A stretch of 5,355 nt of DNA from an uncultured Lysobacteraceae bacterium. Lineage in GTDB: Bacteria; Pseudomonadota; Gammaproteobacteria; Xanthomonadales; Rhodanobacteraceae. The stretch covers positions 1 through 5,355 of the forward strand of contig CAMLLF010000323.1 in NCBI GenBank assembly GCA_946480705.1, given 5' to 3'. The notes under the pieces were generated by a model that was given only the letters and a program-made list of their open reading frames with translations, was not told where the DNA came from and did no database searches. Below, one piece after another: positions 1 to 5,355 of this stretch; within the stretch, counting starts at the first letter, position 1, and each line of letters opens with the position of its first letter. The position numbers were made by a program, and so were the translations under genes.

Positions 1-1
1 C

Positions 2-259
2 GGCCTCGGCCGCGCGCTCGGCGAGACCATGGCCGTGACCTTCGTGCTCGGCAATGCACATCACCTGACCGCATCACTGCTGATGCCCGGCAATTCGATC
101 GCCGCGACGATCGCCAATGAATTCTCGGAAGCCGACAGCGAGATCTATCTGTCCTCGCTGATCGCGCTGGGCTTCCTGCTGTTCATCGTGACGTTCGTCG
201 TGCTCGCGATCGCGAAGTTCATGCTGATGCGCCTTAACCGCAACGAGGGCAACCGATGA
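2..259 (+). CDS. pstC: Phosphate ABC transporter permease PstC, C-terminal part (5' end outside window)
   Basis: The C-terminal 85 residues of an inner-membrane permease of the PstSCAB phosphate importer, open from the left edge of the window. The first residues read [18 protein letters not shown], the conserved segment just after the EAA coupling loop of PstC-type permeases, where the GETMAV motif is characteristic. A last membrane segment follows (about [20 protein letters not shown]), then a short basic cytoplasmic tail ending NRNEGNR. PstC pairs with PstA to form the channel that receives phosphate from periplasmic PstS. The TGA stop lies inside an ATGA overlap with the next gene, indicating translational coupling. 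The choice of PstC over PstA rests on the motif and on a distinct pstA following directly. The start, the N-terminal helices and any upstream pstS cannot be seen. Confidence 0.93.
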   Translation, partial: GLGRALGETMAVTFVLGNAHHLTASLLMPGNSIAATIANEFSEADSEIYLSSLIALGFLLFIVTFVVLAIAKFMLMRLNRNEGNR

Positions 260-1116
260 GCGCGATCGCGGAAAAACTCTATCGCCGGCGCCGCTTCAAG
301 AACGGCCTCGCGCTCGTCCTCGCCGGCGCGGCGACGCTGTTCGGCCTGTTCTGGCTGGTCTGGATCCTCTGGACGACGCTCGTCAACGGCATCGGCGCGC
401 TGAAGCCCGAACTGTTCTACGAAATGACGCCGCCGCCGGGTTCCGACGGCGGTCTTGCGAACGCGTTCTTCGGCTCTGTGCTCATGAGCCTGCTCGCGAT
501 CGCGATGGGCACGCCGGTCGGCATCCTCGCCGGCACGTTCCTCGCCGAGTACGCGCGCCGTTCGCTGATCGGCGAAGTCATCCGCTTCGTCAACGACATT
601 CTTCTGTCGGCGCCGTCCATCGTGCTCGGCCTGTTCGTCTACACGCTCGTGGTCAAGCAGATGGGCCATTTCTCCGGCCTCGCGGGATCGATCACGCTCG
701 CGCTGATCGTGCTGCCCGTCGTCGTGCGCACGACCGACGAAATGCTCAAGCTCGTGCCGAGCCAGATGCGCGAAGCCGCGCTGAGTCTCGGTGTCCCGCA
801 GTGGAAGGTCACGGTACAGGTGCTGTATCGCTCGGCGCTGCCGGGCATCGTCACCGGCGTGCTGCTCGCGCTGGCGCGCATCAGCGGCGAAACCGCACCG
901 CTGCTGTTCACCGCGCTCAACAACCAGTTCTGGAGCGTCGACATGAGCGGCCCGATGGCCAGCGTGCCGGTCGTCGTCTTCCAGTACGCCATGAGCCCGT
1001 ACGATTCCTGGCATTCGCTGGCCTGGGCCGGCGCATTCATGGTCACCGTGTTCGTGCTCTGCACCAGCCTCATCGCCCGCGCCATCATCGCCCGTCGGAA
1101 GGTAGCCAATGACTAA
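256..1116 (+). CDS. pstA: Phosphate ABC transporter permease PstA
   Basis: Second inner-membrane permease of the PstSCAB phosphate importer, 286 residues, the normal size for the family. A basic cytoplasmic N-terminus (YRRRRFKNG, residues 9-17) precedes about six hydrophobic segments near residues 18-42, 70-96, 113-135, 142-158, 196-220 and 255-278. The EAA coupling loop that docks on the ATPase is at about residues 173-192 ([20 protein letters not shown]), followed by ALPGIVTG and then [14 protein letters not shown], which is typical of PstA. The ATG at 256 is supported by GAGGG at 245-249 with a 6-nt spacer and by the ATGA overlap with the pstC stop. The gene ends 8 nt inside pstB. Nothing in it looks damaged, in contrast to pstB. 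Confidence 0.96.
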   Translation: MSAIAEKLYRRRRFKNGLALVLAGAATLFGLFWLVWILWTTLVNGIGALKPELFYEMTPPPGSDGGLANAFFGSVLMSLLAIAMGTPVGILAGTFLAEYARRSLIGEVIRFVNDILLSAPSIVLGLFVYTLVVKQMGHFSGLAGSITLALIVLPVVVRTTDEMLKLVPSQMREAALSLGVPQWKVTVQVLYRSALPGIVTGVLLALARISGETAPLLFTALNNQFWSVDMSGPMASVPVVVFQYAMSPYDSWHSLAWAGAFMVTVFVLCTSLIARAIIARRKVAND

Positions 1117-1879
1117 TCTCAACCTGGCCGTCGCGGCCTCGCTCAACGTGGCGACGCCGTCGCAGCAGGCGGCGTCGGCGGCAAAGATCACCGCGCGCAA
1201 CCTGAACTTCTATTACGACGGTTTCCACGCGCTGAAAAACATCGCGATGGACATTCCGGAAAAGCGCGTGACGGCGATCATCGGCCCGTCGGGCTGCGGC
1301 AAGTCGACGCTGCTGCGCATCTTCAACCGCATCTATTCGATCTATCCGAAGCTCGAGGCGCGCGGCGAAGTCATGCTCGACGGCGAGAACATTCTCGATC
1401 CGCGCTATCCGCTGAACCGCCTGCGCTCGAAGGTCGGCATGGTGTTCCAGAAGCCGGTGCCGTTCCCGATGTCGATCTACGACAACATCGCCTACGGCAT
1501 CAAGCATTACGAAAAGCTGTCGCGCGCCGACATGGATGTGCGCGTCGAGCAGGCACTGCGTCAGGCGGCGATCTGGGACGAAGCAAAGGACAAGCTCAAA
1601 GGCAGCGCGCTCGGACTTTCCGGCGGCCAGCAGCAGCGCCTGTGCATCGCGCGTGCGATCGCGCTGCGTCCCGAAGTCATCCTGTTCGACGAGCCGACCT
1701 CGGCGCTCGACCCGATCGCGACCGGCAAGATCGAGCAGCTCGTCGAAGAGCTGAAGAAGGACGGCGTCCGTCCGAGTCACGTCGAAGGCATGCATGTTCA
1801 CGCGTCCGAGCAAGCAGCAGACCGAAGACTACATCACCGGCCGTTTCGGCTGATTCTCAGGCGACCGACACGATCATGA
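1109..1879 (+). CDS. pstB: Phosphate ABC transporter ATPase PstB, with internal deletion and frameshifted C-terminus
   Basis: ATP-hydrolysing subunit of the PstSCAB phosphate importer on the cytoplasmic face of the membrane; 256 codons in the frame now open. Residues 1-218 are ordinary PstB: Walker [10 protein letters not shown] (59-67), Q-loop Gln114 within [19 protein letters not shown], signature LSGGQQQR (170-177), Walker B ILFDE (191-195, catalytic Glu195), D-loop SALD (198-201). After Asp218 the family's IVTHNMQQAARVSD block (H-loop histidine) and following strands are missing. The last 38 residues (219-256, GVRPSHVEG to RRPTRS) are unrelated to PstB. The true C-terminus survives in the +1 frame at 1794-1853. 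Only 31 nt (1763-1793) lie between Asp218 and that tail, against about 108 expected, so roughly 77 nt are lost. The ATG is backed by GGAAGG at 1097-1102. As written, the product lacks the switch histidine and is probably inactive; an assembly error is the alternative. Confidence 0.9.
   Translation: MTNLNLAVAASLNVATPSQQAASAAKITARNLNFYYDGFHALKNIAMDIPEKRVTAIIGPSGCGKSTLLRIFNRIYSIYPKLEARGEVMLDGENILDPRYPLNRLRSKVGMVFQKPVPFPMSIYDNIAYGIKHYEKLSRADMDVRVEQALRQAAIWDEAKDKLKGSALGLSGGQQQRLCIARAIALRPEVILFDEPTSALDPIATGKIEQLVEELKKDGVRPSHVEGMHVHASEQAADRRLHHRPFRLILRRPTRS
1794..1853 (+). pseudogene. Out-of-frame remnant of the conserved PstB C-terminus
   Basis: Read in the +1 frame relative to pstB, these bases give [19 protein letters not shown] and a TGA stop. 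This is the near-invariant C-terminal end of PstB proteins (family form: [17 protein letters not shown]). It shows where the gene originally ended, 22 nt before the phoU start, and that the lesion lies upstream, between 1763 and 1793. The frame is open back to a TGA at 1752-1754, so a ribosome would have to shift between about 1755 and 1790 to use it, and even then the H-loop would be absent. The remnant shows no obvious decay, so the lesion is either recent or a sequencing/assembly artefact. Confidence 0.9.
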
Positions 1880-2592
1880 GCGAAACGACCGCCACACACG
1901 AACACATCATCAAGAGCTACGACGCGGAACTCACGCGCCTGCTCACCGAAATCACGCGCATGGGCCAGCTCGCCGGCGAACAGCTCGCGATGGCCGCCGC
2001 CGCAGTCGAGGACCGCAACAGCGATCTCGCCGCACGCGTCGTCGAAGGCGACAACGCGATCGACGCGCTGGAGCACGACGTGAGCCACGACGTGCTGCGC
2101 CTGCTCGCGCTGCGCCAGCCGATCGCGCGCGACCTGCGCGACGTGCTCGCCGCGCTGCGCATCGCCGCCGACATCGAGCGCATCGGCGACTACGCGGCCA
2201 ACGTCGCCAAGCGCGCGATCGCGCTGAACCAGAATGCGCCGATGCGCCCGGCCGCGAGCCTGCCGCATCTGGCCCAGGTCGCCGGCGGCATGCTGCGCGA
2301 CGTGCTCGACGCCTACCGCCGCAGCGACGCCGACGCCGCCGTCGAGGTCTGGAAGCGCGACGTGCAGCTCGACACGCTCTACACCGCGATGTTCCGCGAA
2401 CTCCTGACCTACATGATGGAAGACCCGCGCAACATCACGCCGTGCACGCACCTGCTGTTCATGGCCAAGAACATCGAGCGCATCGGCGACCACGCGACGA
2501 ACATCGCCGAGAACGTGTACTTCCTCGTGCATGCGAAGCCGCTCGTCGAGGAACGCCGCAAGGGCGACCACACGAGCACCGTCGTCGGCTAA
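1876..2592 (+). CDS. phoU: Phosphate signalling protein PhoU
   Basis: Cytoplasmic regulator that links the Pst transporter to the PhoR sensor kinase and keeps the Pho regulon off when phosphate is plentiful. It has 238 residues, the usual length, and the expected all-helical duplicated architecture. The two metal-cluster motifs are visible: [15 protein letters not shown] (residues 99-113) and [18 protein letters not shown] (199-216), each with the ExxxD pattern. The N-terminus ([13 protein letters not shown]) is typical. The ATG at 1876 fits the family start. The same frame is open back to 1642, but that upstream part is a shadow of pstB. Its Shine-Dalgarno is weak (CAGG at 1858-1861, 14 nt away), so translation probably relies on coupling to pstB. 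The ancestral pstB stop is 22 nt upstream, and the frameshifted pstB stops on this ATG. The gene itself is intact. Confidence 0.96.
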   Translation: MSETTATHEHIIKSYDAELTRLLTEITRMGQLAGEQLAMAAAAVEDRNSDLAARVVEGDNAIDALEHDVSHDVLRLLALRQPIARDLRDVLAALRIAADIERIGDYAANVAKRAIALNQNAPMRPAASLPHLAQVAGGMLRDVLDAYRRSDADAAVEVWKRDVQLDTLYTAMFRELLTYMMEDPRNITPCTHLLFMAKNIERIGDHATNIAENVYFLVHAKPLVEERRKGDHTSTVVG

Positions 2593-2607
2593 GGGCCTCG
2601 CCTGACT

Positions 2608-2640
2608 CGATGCCGGGCTGCGCAACGCCGCCCGGCATCG
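2608..2640 (+). terminator. Strong hairpin after phoU, probable operon-end terminator or mRNA-stabilising stem
   Basis: Perfect 11-bp inverted repeat: CGATGCCGGGC (2608-2618) and GCCCGGCATCG (2630-2640). The 11-nt loop can itself form a GCG/CGC stem around a CAA triloop. It begins 15 nt after the phoU stop, where a terminator is expected. No U-tract follows (the next bases are GCACCACGCAGG), so a classical intrinsic terminator is not proved. It may act by Rho-assisted termination, pausing, or 3'-end protection of the pst mRNA. Confidence 0.6.
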
Positions 2641-2707
2641 GCACCACGCAGGGAACTGTCGCGGCGGCCTCCGGCCGGGCAAAGGATCGCAACGACAGGC
2701 GTTCAAC

Positions 2708-2974
2708 GTGAACCTGTTCGGCGTCGGCGGCCCCGGCCGCTACGCGGCCAGCGGCACTACGATGCGCCTCGACGGGATCACGCGCAGCGCGATCCCGCTG
2801 GCCAACCTCAGCACCGACCGCTACCTGATCGACGGTCCGCTCGGATACAACGTGGAGGTCGAGCTGCTGCAGGCCGGCGCCGGCACGATCGAGGCCAGAT
2901 TCCGCGGCCGCATGACTGCGAATGACGGTGCGGTCGTCACGGTGGAAGACGGCTATTTCTTCTATCGCGAATGA
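2708..2974 (+). CDS. Small protein of unknown function (88 aa)
   Basis: Not recognised. The frame encodes 88 residues from a GTG start, with third-position G/C bias like the neighbouring genes and a plausible folded composition. A strand-rich core runs from about residue 19 to the end, with notable stretches LIDGPLGYNVEVELLQ (40-55) and ANDGAVVTVEDGYFFYRE (71-88). There is no signal peptide, membrane helix or cysteine pair, so it is probably cytoplasmic. The order of an ANLS-like turn, a hydrophobic strand, VEVELL and a final strand loosely recalls a short PilZ-type beta barrel, but the RxxxR motif is not evident; this is a weak guess. The GTG has only CAGG (2696-2699, 8-nt spacer). An in-frame ATG at 2762 would give 70 residues, and the frame is open back to 2606. 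It follows the phoU hairpin, so membership in the pst operon is uncertain. Confidence 0.6.
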   Translation: MNLFGVGGPGRYAASGTTMRLDGITRSAIPLANLSTDRYLIDGPLGYNVEVELLQAGAGTIEARFRGRMTANDGAVVTVEDGYFFYRE

Positions 2975-3005
2975 CTATTTGAAGCGTCGCTGCCGCGCCC
3001 GCGTT

Positions 3006-3033
3006 GCGCGGACCTCCGCGGACGAGTCCGCGC
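3006..3033. repeat. Overlapping inverted repeats built from GCGGAC units
   Basis: GCGCGGAC (3006-3013) is the exact inverse complement of GTCCGCGC (3026-3033), an 8-bp stem. A second GCGGAC copy at 3018-3023 competes for the same right arm (CGCGGAC 3017-3023 with GTCCGCG 3026-3032). It lies 32 nt after the stop of the small upstream gene and about 100 nt before the hydrolase. It may be the 3' hairpin of the upstream transcript; no U-tract follows. In DNA this G+C-rich, short repeats also arise by chance. Confidence 0.4.
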
Positions 3034-3095
3034 GCCACGCGGCACGATGCGACTTTCACCAGGCTTCCACAACGCGGCAAGCCCCGCGTGCGCTG

Positions 3096-3104
3096 TGTGA
3101 TACT
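3096..3104 (+). promoter_or_regulatory. Possible extended -10 element of the hydrolase promoter
   Basis: TGTGATACT combines a TG extension with GATACT, which matches TATAAT at four of six positions, about 30 nt upstream of the hydrolase start. No convincing -35 hexamer lies 16-18 nt further upstream, so the call relies on the extended -10 alone. Confidence 0.25.
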
Positions 3105-3122
3105 GCCGCGGATCCCACGAAC

Positions 3123-3127
3123 GGAGG
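3123..3127 (+). promoter_or_regulatory. Ribosome binding site that fixes a GTG start
   Basis: GGAGG with a 6-nt spacer to the GTG at 3134. This near-ideal Shine-Dalgarno decides in favour of GTG over downstream in-frame codons and places the hydrophobic N-terminal anchor within the hydrolase. Confidence 0.8.
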
Positions 3128-3133
3128 CGGGCC

Positions 3134-4483
3134 GTGCGCCGGAAACGCGTCATTGCGGTGCTGATTCTCGTCGCCGCGGCCGTCGGCGGCTGGTGGTATT
3201 CACGGCCCGAATACCGGCCGGTGCCGCCGCAGATCGCCTGTCTCGTCGGTCTGTACCGCCTCGACGACGGACGGTTCGTCGATCTCTCGCCGCAGACCAA
3301 CGCCGCCGCGCTGCGCTGGCGGCTCGTCGACGGCCGCAGCGGCCGTCTCGGCCGCAACGACGACGGCAGCTGGACCGGCTACCGCGGCTGGAGCGATGCG
3401 CGCGATACCACCGCGATCGAACCGGGCACCTGCGATGCGCCGGCGCTGCGCTTTGACGGACAGCGCGGACAGCGCGTCGAGTTCACCGCGCAGGACACGC
3501 GCTTTCGCGGCGACGGCGAGGAACTCGCCGGCCGGCTCGTGATGCCGGCCGGTGACGCTCCCGTGCCGATCGCCGTGCTGGTGCACGGCTCCGAGCGCTG
3601 GTCGGCACTGACCTATTCCTATTGGCCGCGCCTGCTCGCGGCGCACGGCGTCGGCGTCTTTGTCTACGACAAGCGCGGCACCGGGCGCAGCACGGGCCGC
3701 TATTCGCAAGACTTCAATCTGCTCGCGAACGACGCGGTTGCCGCACTGGGCGAGGCGCGCCGTCTCGCCGGTCCGCGCGCGGCGCGCATCGGCTTCTTCG
3801 GCGGCAGCCAGGCCGGCTGGATCGCGCCGCTCGCGGCGACGCGCAGCGATGCCGCGTTCGTCGCGATCGGCTACGGCCTCGCCGACAGCCCGCTGGCCGA
3901 GGACCGCGACCAGGTCATGCTGGATCTCAAGCGGCGCGGCCACGGCCCCGAAGTCCTCGCCAAGGCGCGCGAGGTGACCGACGCGACCGCCGCCGTCATG
4001 GCCTCGGGCTTCCGCGACGGCTACGACGCGCTCGCCGCGGTCAAGGACAAATACGGCCGCGAGCCCTGGTGGAAGGACATGCGCGGCGAGTTCACCGGCG
4101 AACTCGCAAACCGCCCGCCGCTGCTGCTGCGCTGGTTCGGTCCGCTCTACGACGAAGGCACGACCTGGCGCCACGATCCGATGCCCGTGCTGCACGCGCT
4201 GAAGGTGCCGCTGCTCTGGGTGCTCGCCGGCGCCGACCGCGAGGCGCCGCCGGAAGAAACGCGCGCCCGACTGCGCGCGGTCGCGCAGGCCGGCGGCCCG
4301 GTCACGCTCGTCGAATTTCCGGATACCGACCACGGCATGCTCGAATTCGTCGAGTCCGCCGACGGCGCGCGGGAGCGCACGCGGATCACCGAGGGCTACC
4401 ACGCGCTCGTCGTCGACTGGATCCGCGACGGCCGTGCCGCGGGCGCCTACGGCCGGGCGCAGTTCCTCGCCCGCGCCGAATAG
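3134..4483 (+). CDS. Alpha/beta hydrolase with N-terminal signal anchor (serine esterase/peptidase-like)
   Basis: Serine hydrolase of 449 residues, substrate unknown. The basic start MRRKR and hydrophobic residues 6-19 form a signal peptide or membrane anchor, so the enzyme probably acts in the periplasm or at the outer face of the inner membrane. Residues about 35-135 form a strand-rich accessory domain with two cysteines (36 and 100) that could pair. The catalytic fold follows: oxyanion motif LVHGSE (149-154), VYDKRGTGRSTG, nucleophile elbow GGSQAGW with Ser225, lid region about 250-340, Asp368 in LAGADREAPPEE, and His400 in DTDHGML. The triad is complete. It resembles S33 serine aminopeptidase/acyl-esterase-like proteins, and sequence alone cannot separate esterase from peptidase. 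The GTG start is supported by GGAGG. It stands alone, with 159 nt upstream and 221 nt downstream non-coding. A long reverse-strand frame across it is only a codon-bias shadow. Confidence 0.88.
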   Translation: MRRKRVIAVLILVAAAVGGWWYSRPEYRPVPPQIACLVGLYRLDDGRFVDLSPQTNAAALRWRLVDGRSGRLGRNDDGSWTGYRGWSDARDTTAIEPGTCDAPALRFDGQRGQRVEFTAQDTRFRGDGEELAGRLVMPAGDAPVPIAVLVHGSERWSALTYSYWPRLLAAHGVGVFVYDKRGTGRSTGRYSQDFNLLANDAVAALGEARRLAGPRAARIGFFGGSQAGWIAPLAATRSDAAFVAIGYGLADSPLAEDRDQVMLDLKRRGHGPEVLAKAREVTDATAAVMASGFRDGYDALAAVKDKYGREPWWKDMRGEFTGELANRPPLLLRWFGPLYDEGTTWRHDPMPVLHALKVPLLWVLAGADREAPPEETRARLRAVAQAGGPVTLVEFPDTDHGMLEFVESADGARERTRITEGYHALVVDWIRDGRAAGAYGRAQFLARAE

Positions 4484-4567
4484 CGCGCCGCCGCGGCCCC
4501 GTTTTGCGTGTTTGCTTGCGCCGGATCCCCGAAACACGGTTCGCGCAAAAGGCGGCTTTGTAAATTT

Positions 4568-4602
4568 GCCGGGCGGGCCGCCCGGCGCGACGCCGATCGG
4601 CG
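4568..4602. repeat. Two adjacent G+C-rich inverted repeats after the hydrolase gene
   Basis: GCCGGGCGG and CCGCCCGGC (4568-4586) are perfect 9-bp arms around one base. CGCCGATCGGCG (4591-4602) is a perfect 12-nt palindrome. They lie 84-119 nt after the hydrolase stop, just after a locally A+T-rich patch (4553-4567). They could stop hydrolase transcription or bind a dimeric protein, but no U-tract follows and neither role is shown. The whole non-coding stretch 4484-4704 (221 nt) otherwise holds the palindrome at 4644-4659 and the ribosome binding site at 4691; I see no gene in it. Confidence 0.4.
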
Positions 4603-4643
4603 CGAATGCCCAGTCCGTCAGGGGATTCTGTTCAGCTACTGGA

Positions 4644-4659
4644 CGGGCGCGTGCGCCCG
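4644..4659. repeat. Near-perfect palindrome in the peptidase leader
   Basis: CGGGCGC-GT-GCGCCCG: seven-base inverted arms around GT, 45 nt before the peptidase start codon. It could be an operator half-site pair or, in RNA, a six-pair stem with a CGTG loop. It is enclosed by a 7-nt complementary pair, CAGGGGA (4619-4625) and TCCCCTG (4683-4689), the latter directly before the Shine-Dalgarno. No regulator can be named. Confidence 0.3.
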
Positions 4660-4690
4660 CCCTATCGTCGCGGTTTTGTCCGTCCCCTGC

Positions 4691-4695
4691 CGGAG
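4691..4695 (+). promoter_or_regulatory. Ribosome binding site of the peptidase gene
   Basis: CGGAG, 9 nt before the ATG at 4705. It supports that start, which also gives a well-formed lipoprotein signal peptide. Confidence 0.7.
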
Positions 4696-4704
4696 TTAGC
4701 GCCA

Positions 4705-5355
4705 ATGCGCCTGCCCTTGATCCTGGTTCCTGCCCTGCTGCTGGCCACCGCCTGCCAGCCGGTCAAGAAGGAATCGTCCGCTGAACGCCTCGTCTATCCC
4801 GTTACCAAGAAAGTCGGCCAGGTCGACACCTATCACGGCCAGGAAATCGCCGATCCCTATCGCTGGCTCGAAGACATCGATTCGCCGGACACGACTGCCT
4901 GGATCAAGGCGCAGAACGATGTGACGACGGCCTATCTCGGGCGCATTCCGGGCCGCGACCGCATCGCCGCGCGCGCCACGGAAATTTGGAATTTCAACCG
5001 CTGGGGCGTGCCCTCGCGCGAAGGCAAGCAATGGTTCTGGTTCAAGAACGACGGCCTGCAGAACCAGTCCGTGCTCTATGTCGCCGACAAGCCCGAGGGC
5101 GAAGGCCGCGTGCTGCTCGATCCGAACAGCCTGTCGACCGACGGCACGATCGCGCTCAAGGACACCGCCTTCAGCGCCGACGGCAAGTTCATGGCCTACG
5201 GCCTGTCGAGCGGCGGTTCGGACTGGGAAGAATGGCGCGTGCTCGACGTCGCCAAGGGCCAGCCGACCGAAGACGTGCTGAAGTGGGTCAAGTTCTCGGA
5301 AGTGGACTGGAGTCGCGACGGCAAGGGGTTCTGGTACAGCCGCTACGACGAGCCG
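4705..5355 (+). CDS. Prolyl oligopeptidase family lipoprotein (S9A), N-terminal part; 3' end outside window
   Basis: First 217 codons of a serine peptidase of the S9A prolyl oligopeptidase family, which cleaves short proline-containing peptides. Residues 1-17 (MRLPLILVPALLLATAC) look like a lipoprotein signal peptide, with ATAC as a slightly atypical lipobox. Cys17 would be lipidated, and Gln18 does not predict inner-membrane retention, so an outer-membrane-attached periplasmic enzyme is likely. The family hallmark is clear: VDTYHGQEIADPYRWLED (residues 40-57), then helix-forming WIKAQNDVTTAYL and the seven-bladed beta-propeller from about residue 80 (WFWFKNDGLQNQSVLYV, DTAFSADGKFMAYGLSSGGSDWEEWRV, KFSEVDWSRDGKGFWYSRYDEP). 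The catalytic Ser-Asp-His domain lies beyond the window, so activity cannot be judged. No stop or frameshift is seen. The gene has its own leader and is not in an evident operon with the hydrolase. Confidence 0.93.
   Translation, partial: MRLPLILVPALLLATACQPVKKESSAERLVYPVTKKVGQVDTYHGQEIADPYRWLEDIDSPDTTAWIKAQNDVTTAYLGRIPGRDRIAARATEIWNFNRWGVPSREGKQWFWFKNDGLQNQSVLYVADKPEGEGRVLLDPNSLSTDGTIALKDTAFSADGKFMAYGLSSGGSDWEEWRVLDVAKGQPTEDVLKWVKFSEVDWSRDGKGFWYSRYDEP

Noticed and set aside
2..259. Pho box for PhoB control
   Set aside because: It would be expected upstream of pstS or the first operon gene, outside the window; no convincing tandem CTGTCAT-like repeat was seen in the spacers here.
1755..1853. 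Programmed ribosomal frameshifting joining PstB to its C-terminus
   Set aside because: A +1 shift would restore the tail but not the roughly 26 missing residues with the switch histidine, and no slippery site or stimulatory structure stands out.
1642..1875. N-terminal extension of PhoU in the same open frame
   Set aside because: The extension runs through pstB coding sequence and gives a low-complexity Arg-rich peptide; PhoU begins at 1876 with a typical N-terminus and normal length.
145..2706. Long reverse-strand open frames opposite pstA, pstB and phoU
   Set aside because: They have the repetitive Arg/His/Asp/Glu-rich composition of antisense shadows in high-G+C DNA and match no family, while the forward frames are recognised proteins.
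3622..4563. A 313-codon forward frame overlapping the hydrolase
   Set aside because: The translation is extremely Arg/Ala-rich without motifs and lies inside the well-supported hydrolase frame.
3200..4705. A 501-codon open frame on the reverse strand across the hydrolase gene
   Set aside because: The forward hydrolase has a clear family fold, catalytic triad and ribosome binding site. The reverse translation is Arg/Ala/Gly/Glu-rich with no motif, as expected opposite a G+C-rich gene.
1..5355. Mobile element, CRISPR array, tRNA, attachment site or a new multi-gene system
   Set aside because: I saw no transposase, terminal inverted repeats, regularly spaced repeats or cloverleaf. Base composition is uniform, and the genes form an ordinary phosphate operon plus two stand-alone hydrolases.

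Overview
This is a G+C-rich window (about two thirds G+C by eye, with strong G/C bias at third codon positions) from a proteobacterium. The gene order pstC-pstA-pstB-phoU, the PstB and PhoU sequences, and the downstream lipoprotein-type prolyl oligopeptidase suggest a gammaproteobacterium, perhaps of the Xanthomonadales type. That assignment is inference, because the window has no rRNA or other marker gene. Every gene supported here is on the + strand.

Positions 2-2592 hold the distal part of a high-affinity phosphate uptake operon. It contains the 3' end of pstC, complete pstA, pstB and phoU. The genes are tightly packed: pstC/pstA overlap by 4 nt, pstA/pstB by 8 nt, and the present pstB frame overlaps phoU by 4 nt. 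PstC and PstA form the membrane channel, PstB is the ATPase, and PhoU connects transporter activity to the PhoR/PhoB two-component system. The pstS gene and any Pho box would lie upstream, outside the window.

The main anomaly is in pstB. The gene is normal through Asp218, past Walker B and the D-loop. The stretch that should encode the H-loop (switch histidine) and the following strands is then reduced to about 31 nt, where the family has roughly 108 nt. The remainder is frameshifted: the conserved PstB C-terminus is still readable at 1794-1853, but in the +1 frame. The frame that is actually open replaces it with 38 unrelated residues and stops exactly on the phoU start codon (ATGA). Either this strain or assembly carries a broken pstB, or the sequence has an assembly error here.

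Positions 2593-3133 hold a strong hairpin after phoU, a small unrecognised gene (88 codons, GTG start), and a short intergenic region with repeated and inverted GCGGAC units and a possible extended -10 box. Positions 3134-4483 encode a membrane-anchored or exported alpha/beta hydrolase with a complete Ser-Asp-His triad. Positions 4484-4704 are non-coding and contain several G+C-rich inverted repeats. From 4705 to the window end runs the N-terminal 217 codons of a prolyl oligopeptidase (S9A) with a lipoprotein signal peptide. The two hydrolases have separate ribosome binding sites and probably separate promoters, with no evident tie to phosphate uptake.

I found no RNA gene, CRISPR array, insertion sequence, attachment site or origin, and nothing that looks like a new multi-gene system. 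The pstB lesion is the one observation that clearly merits checking.
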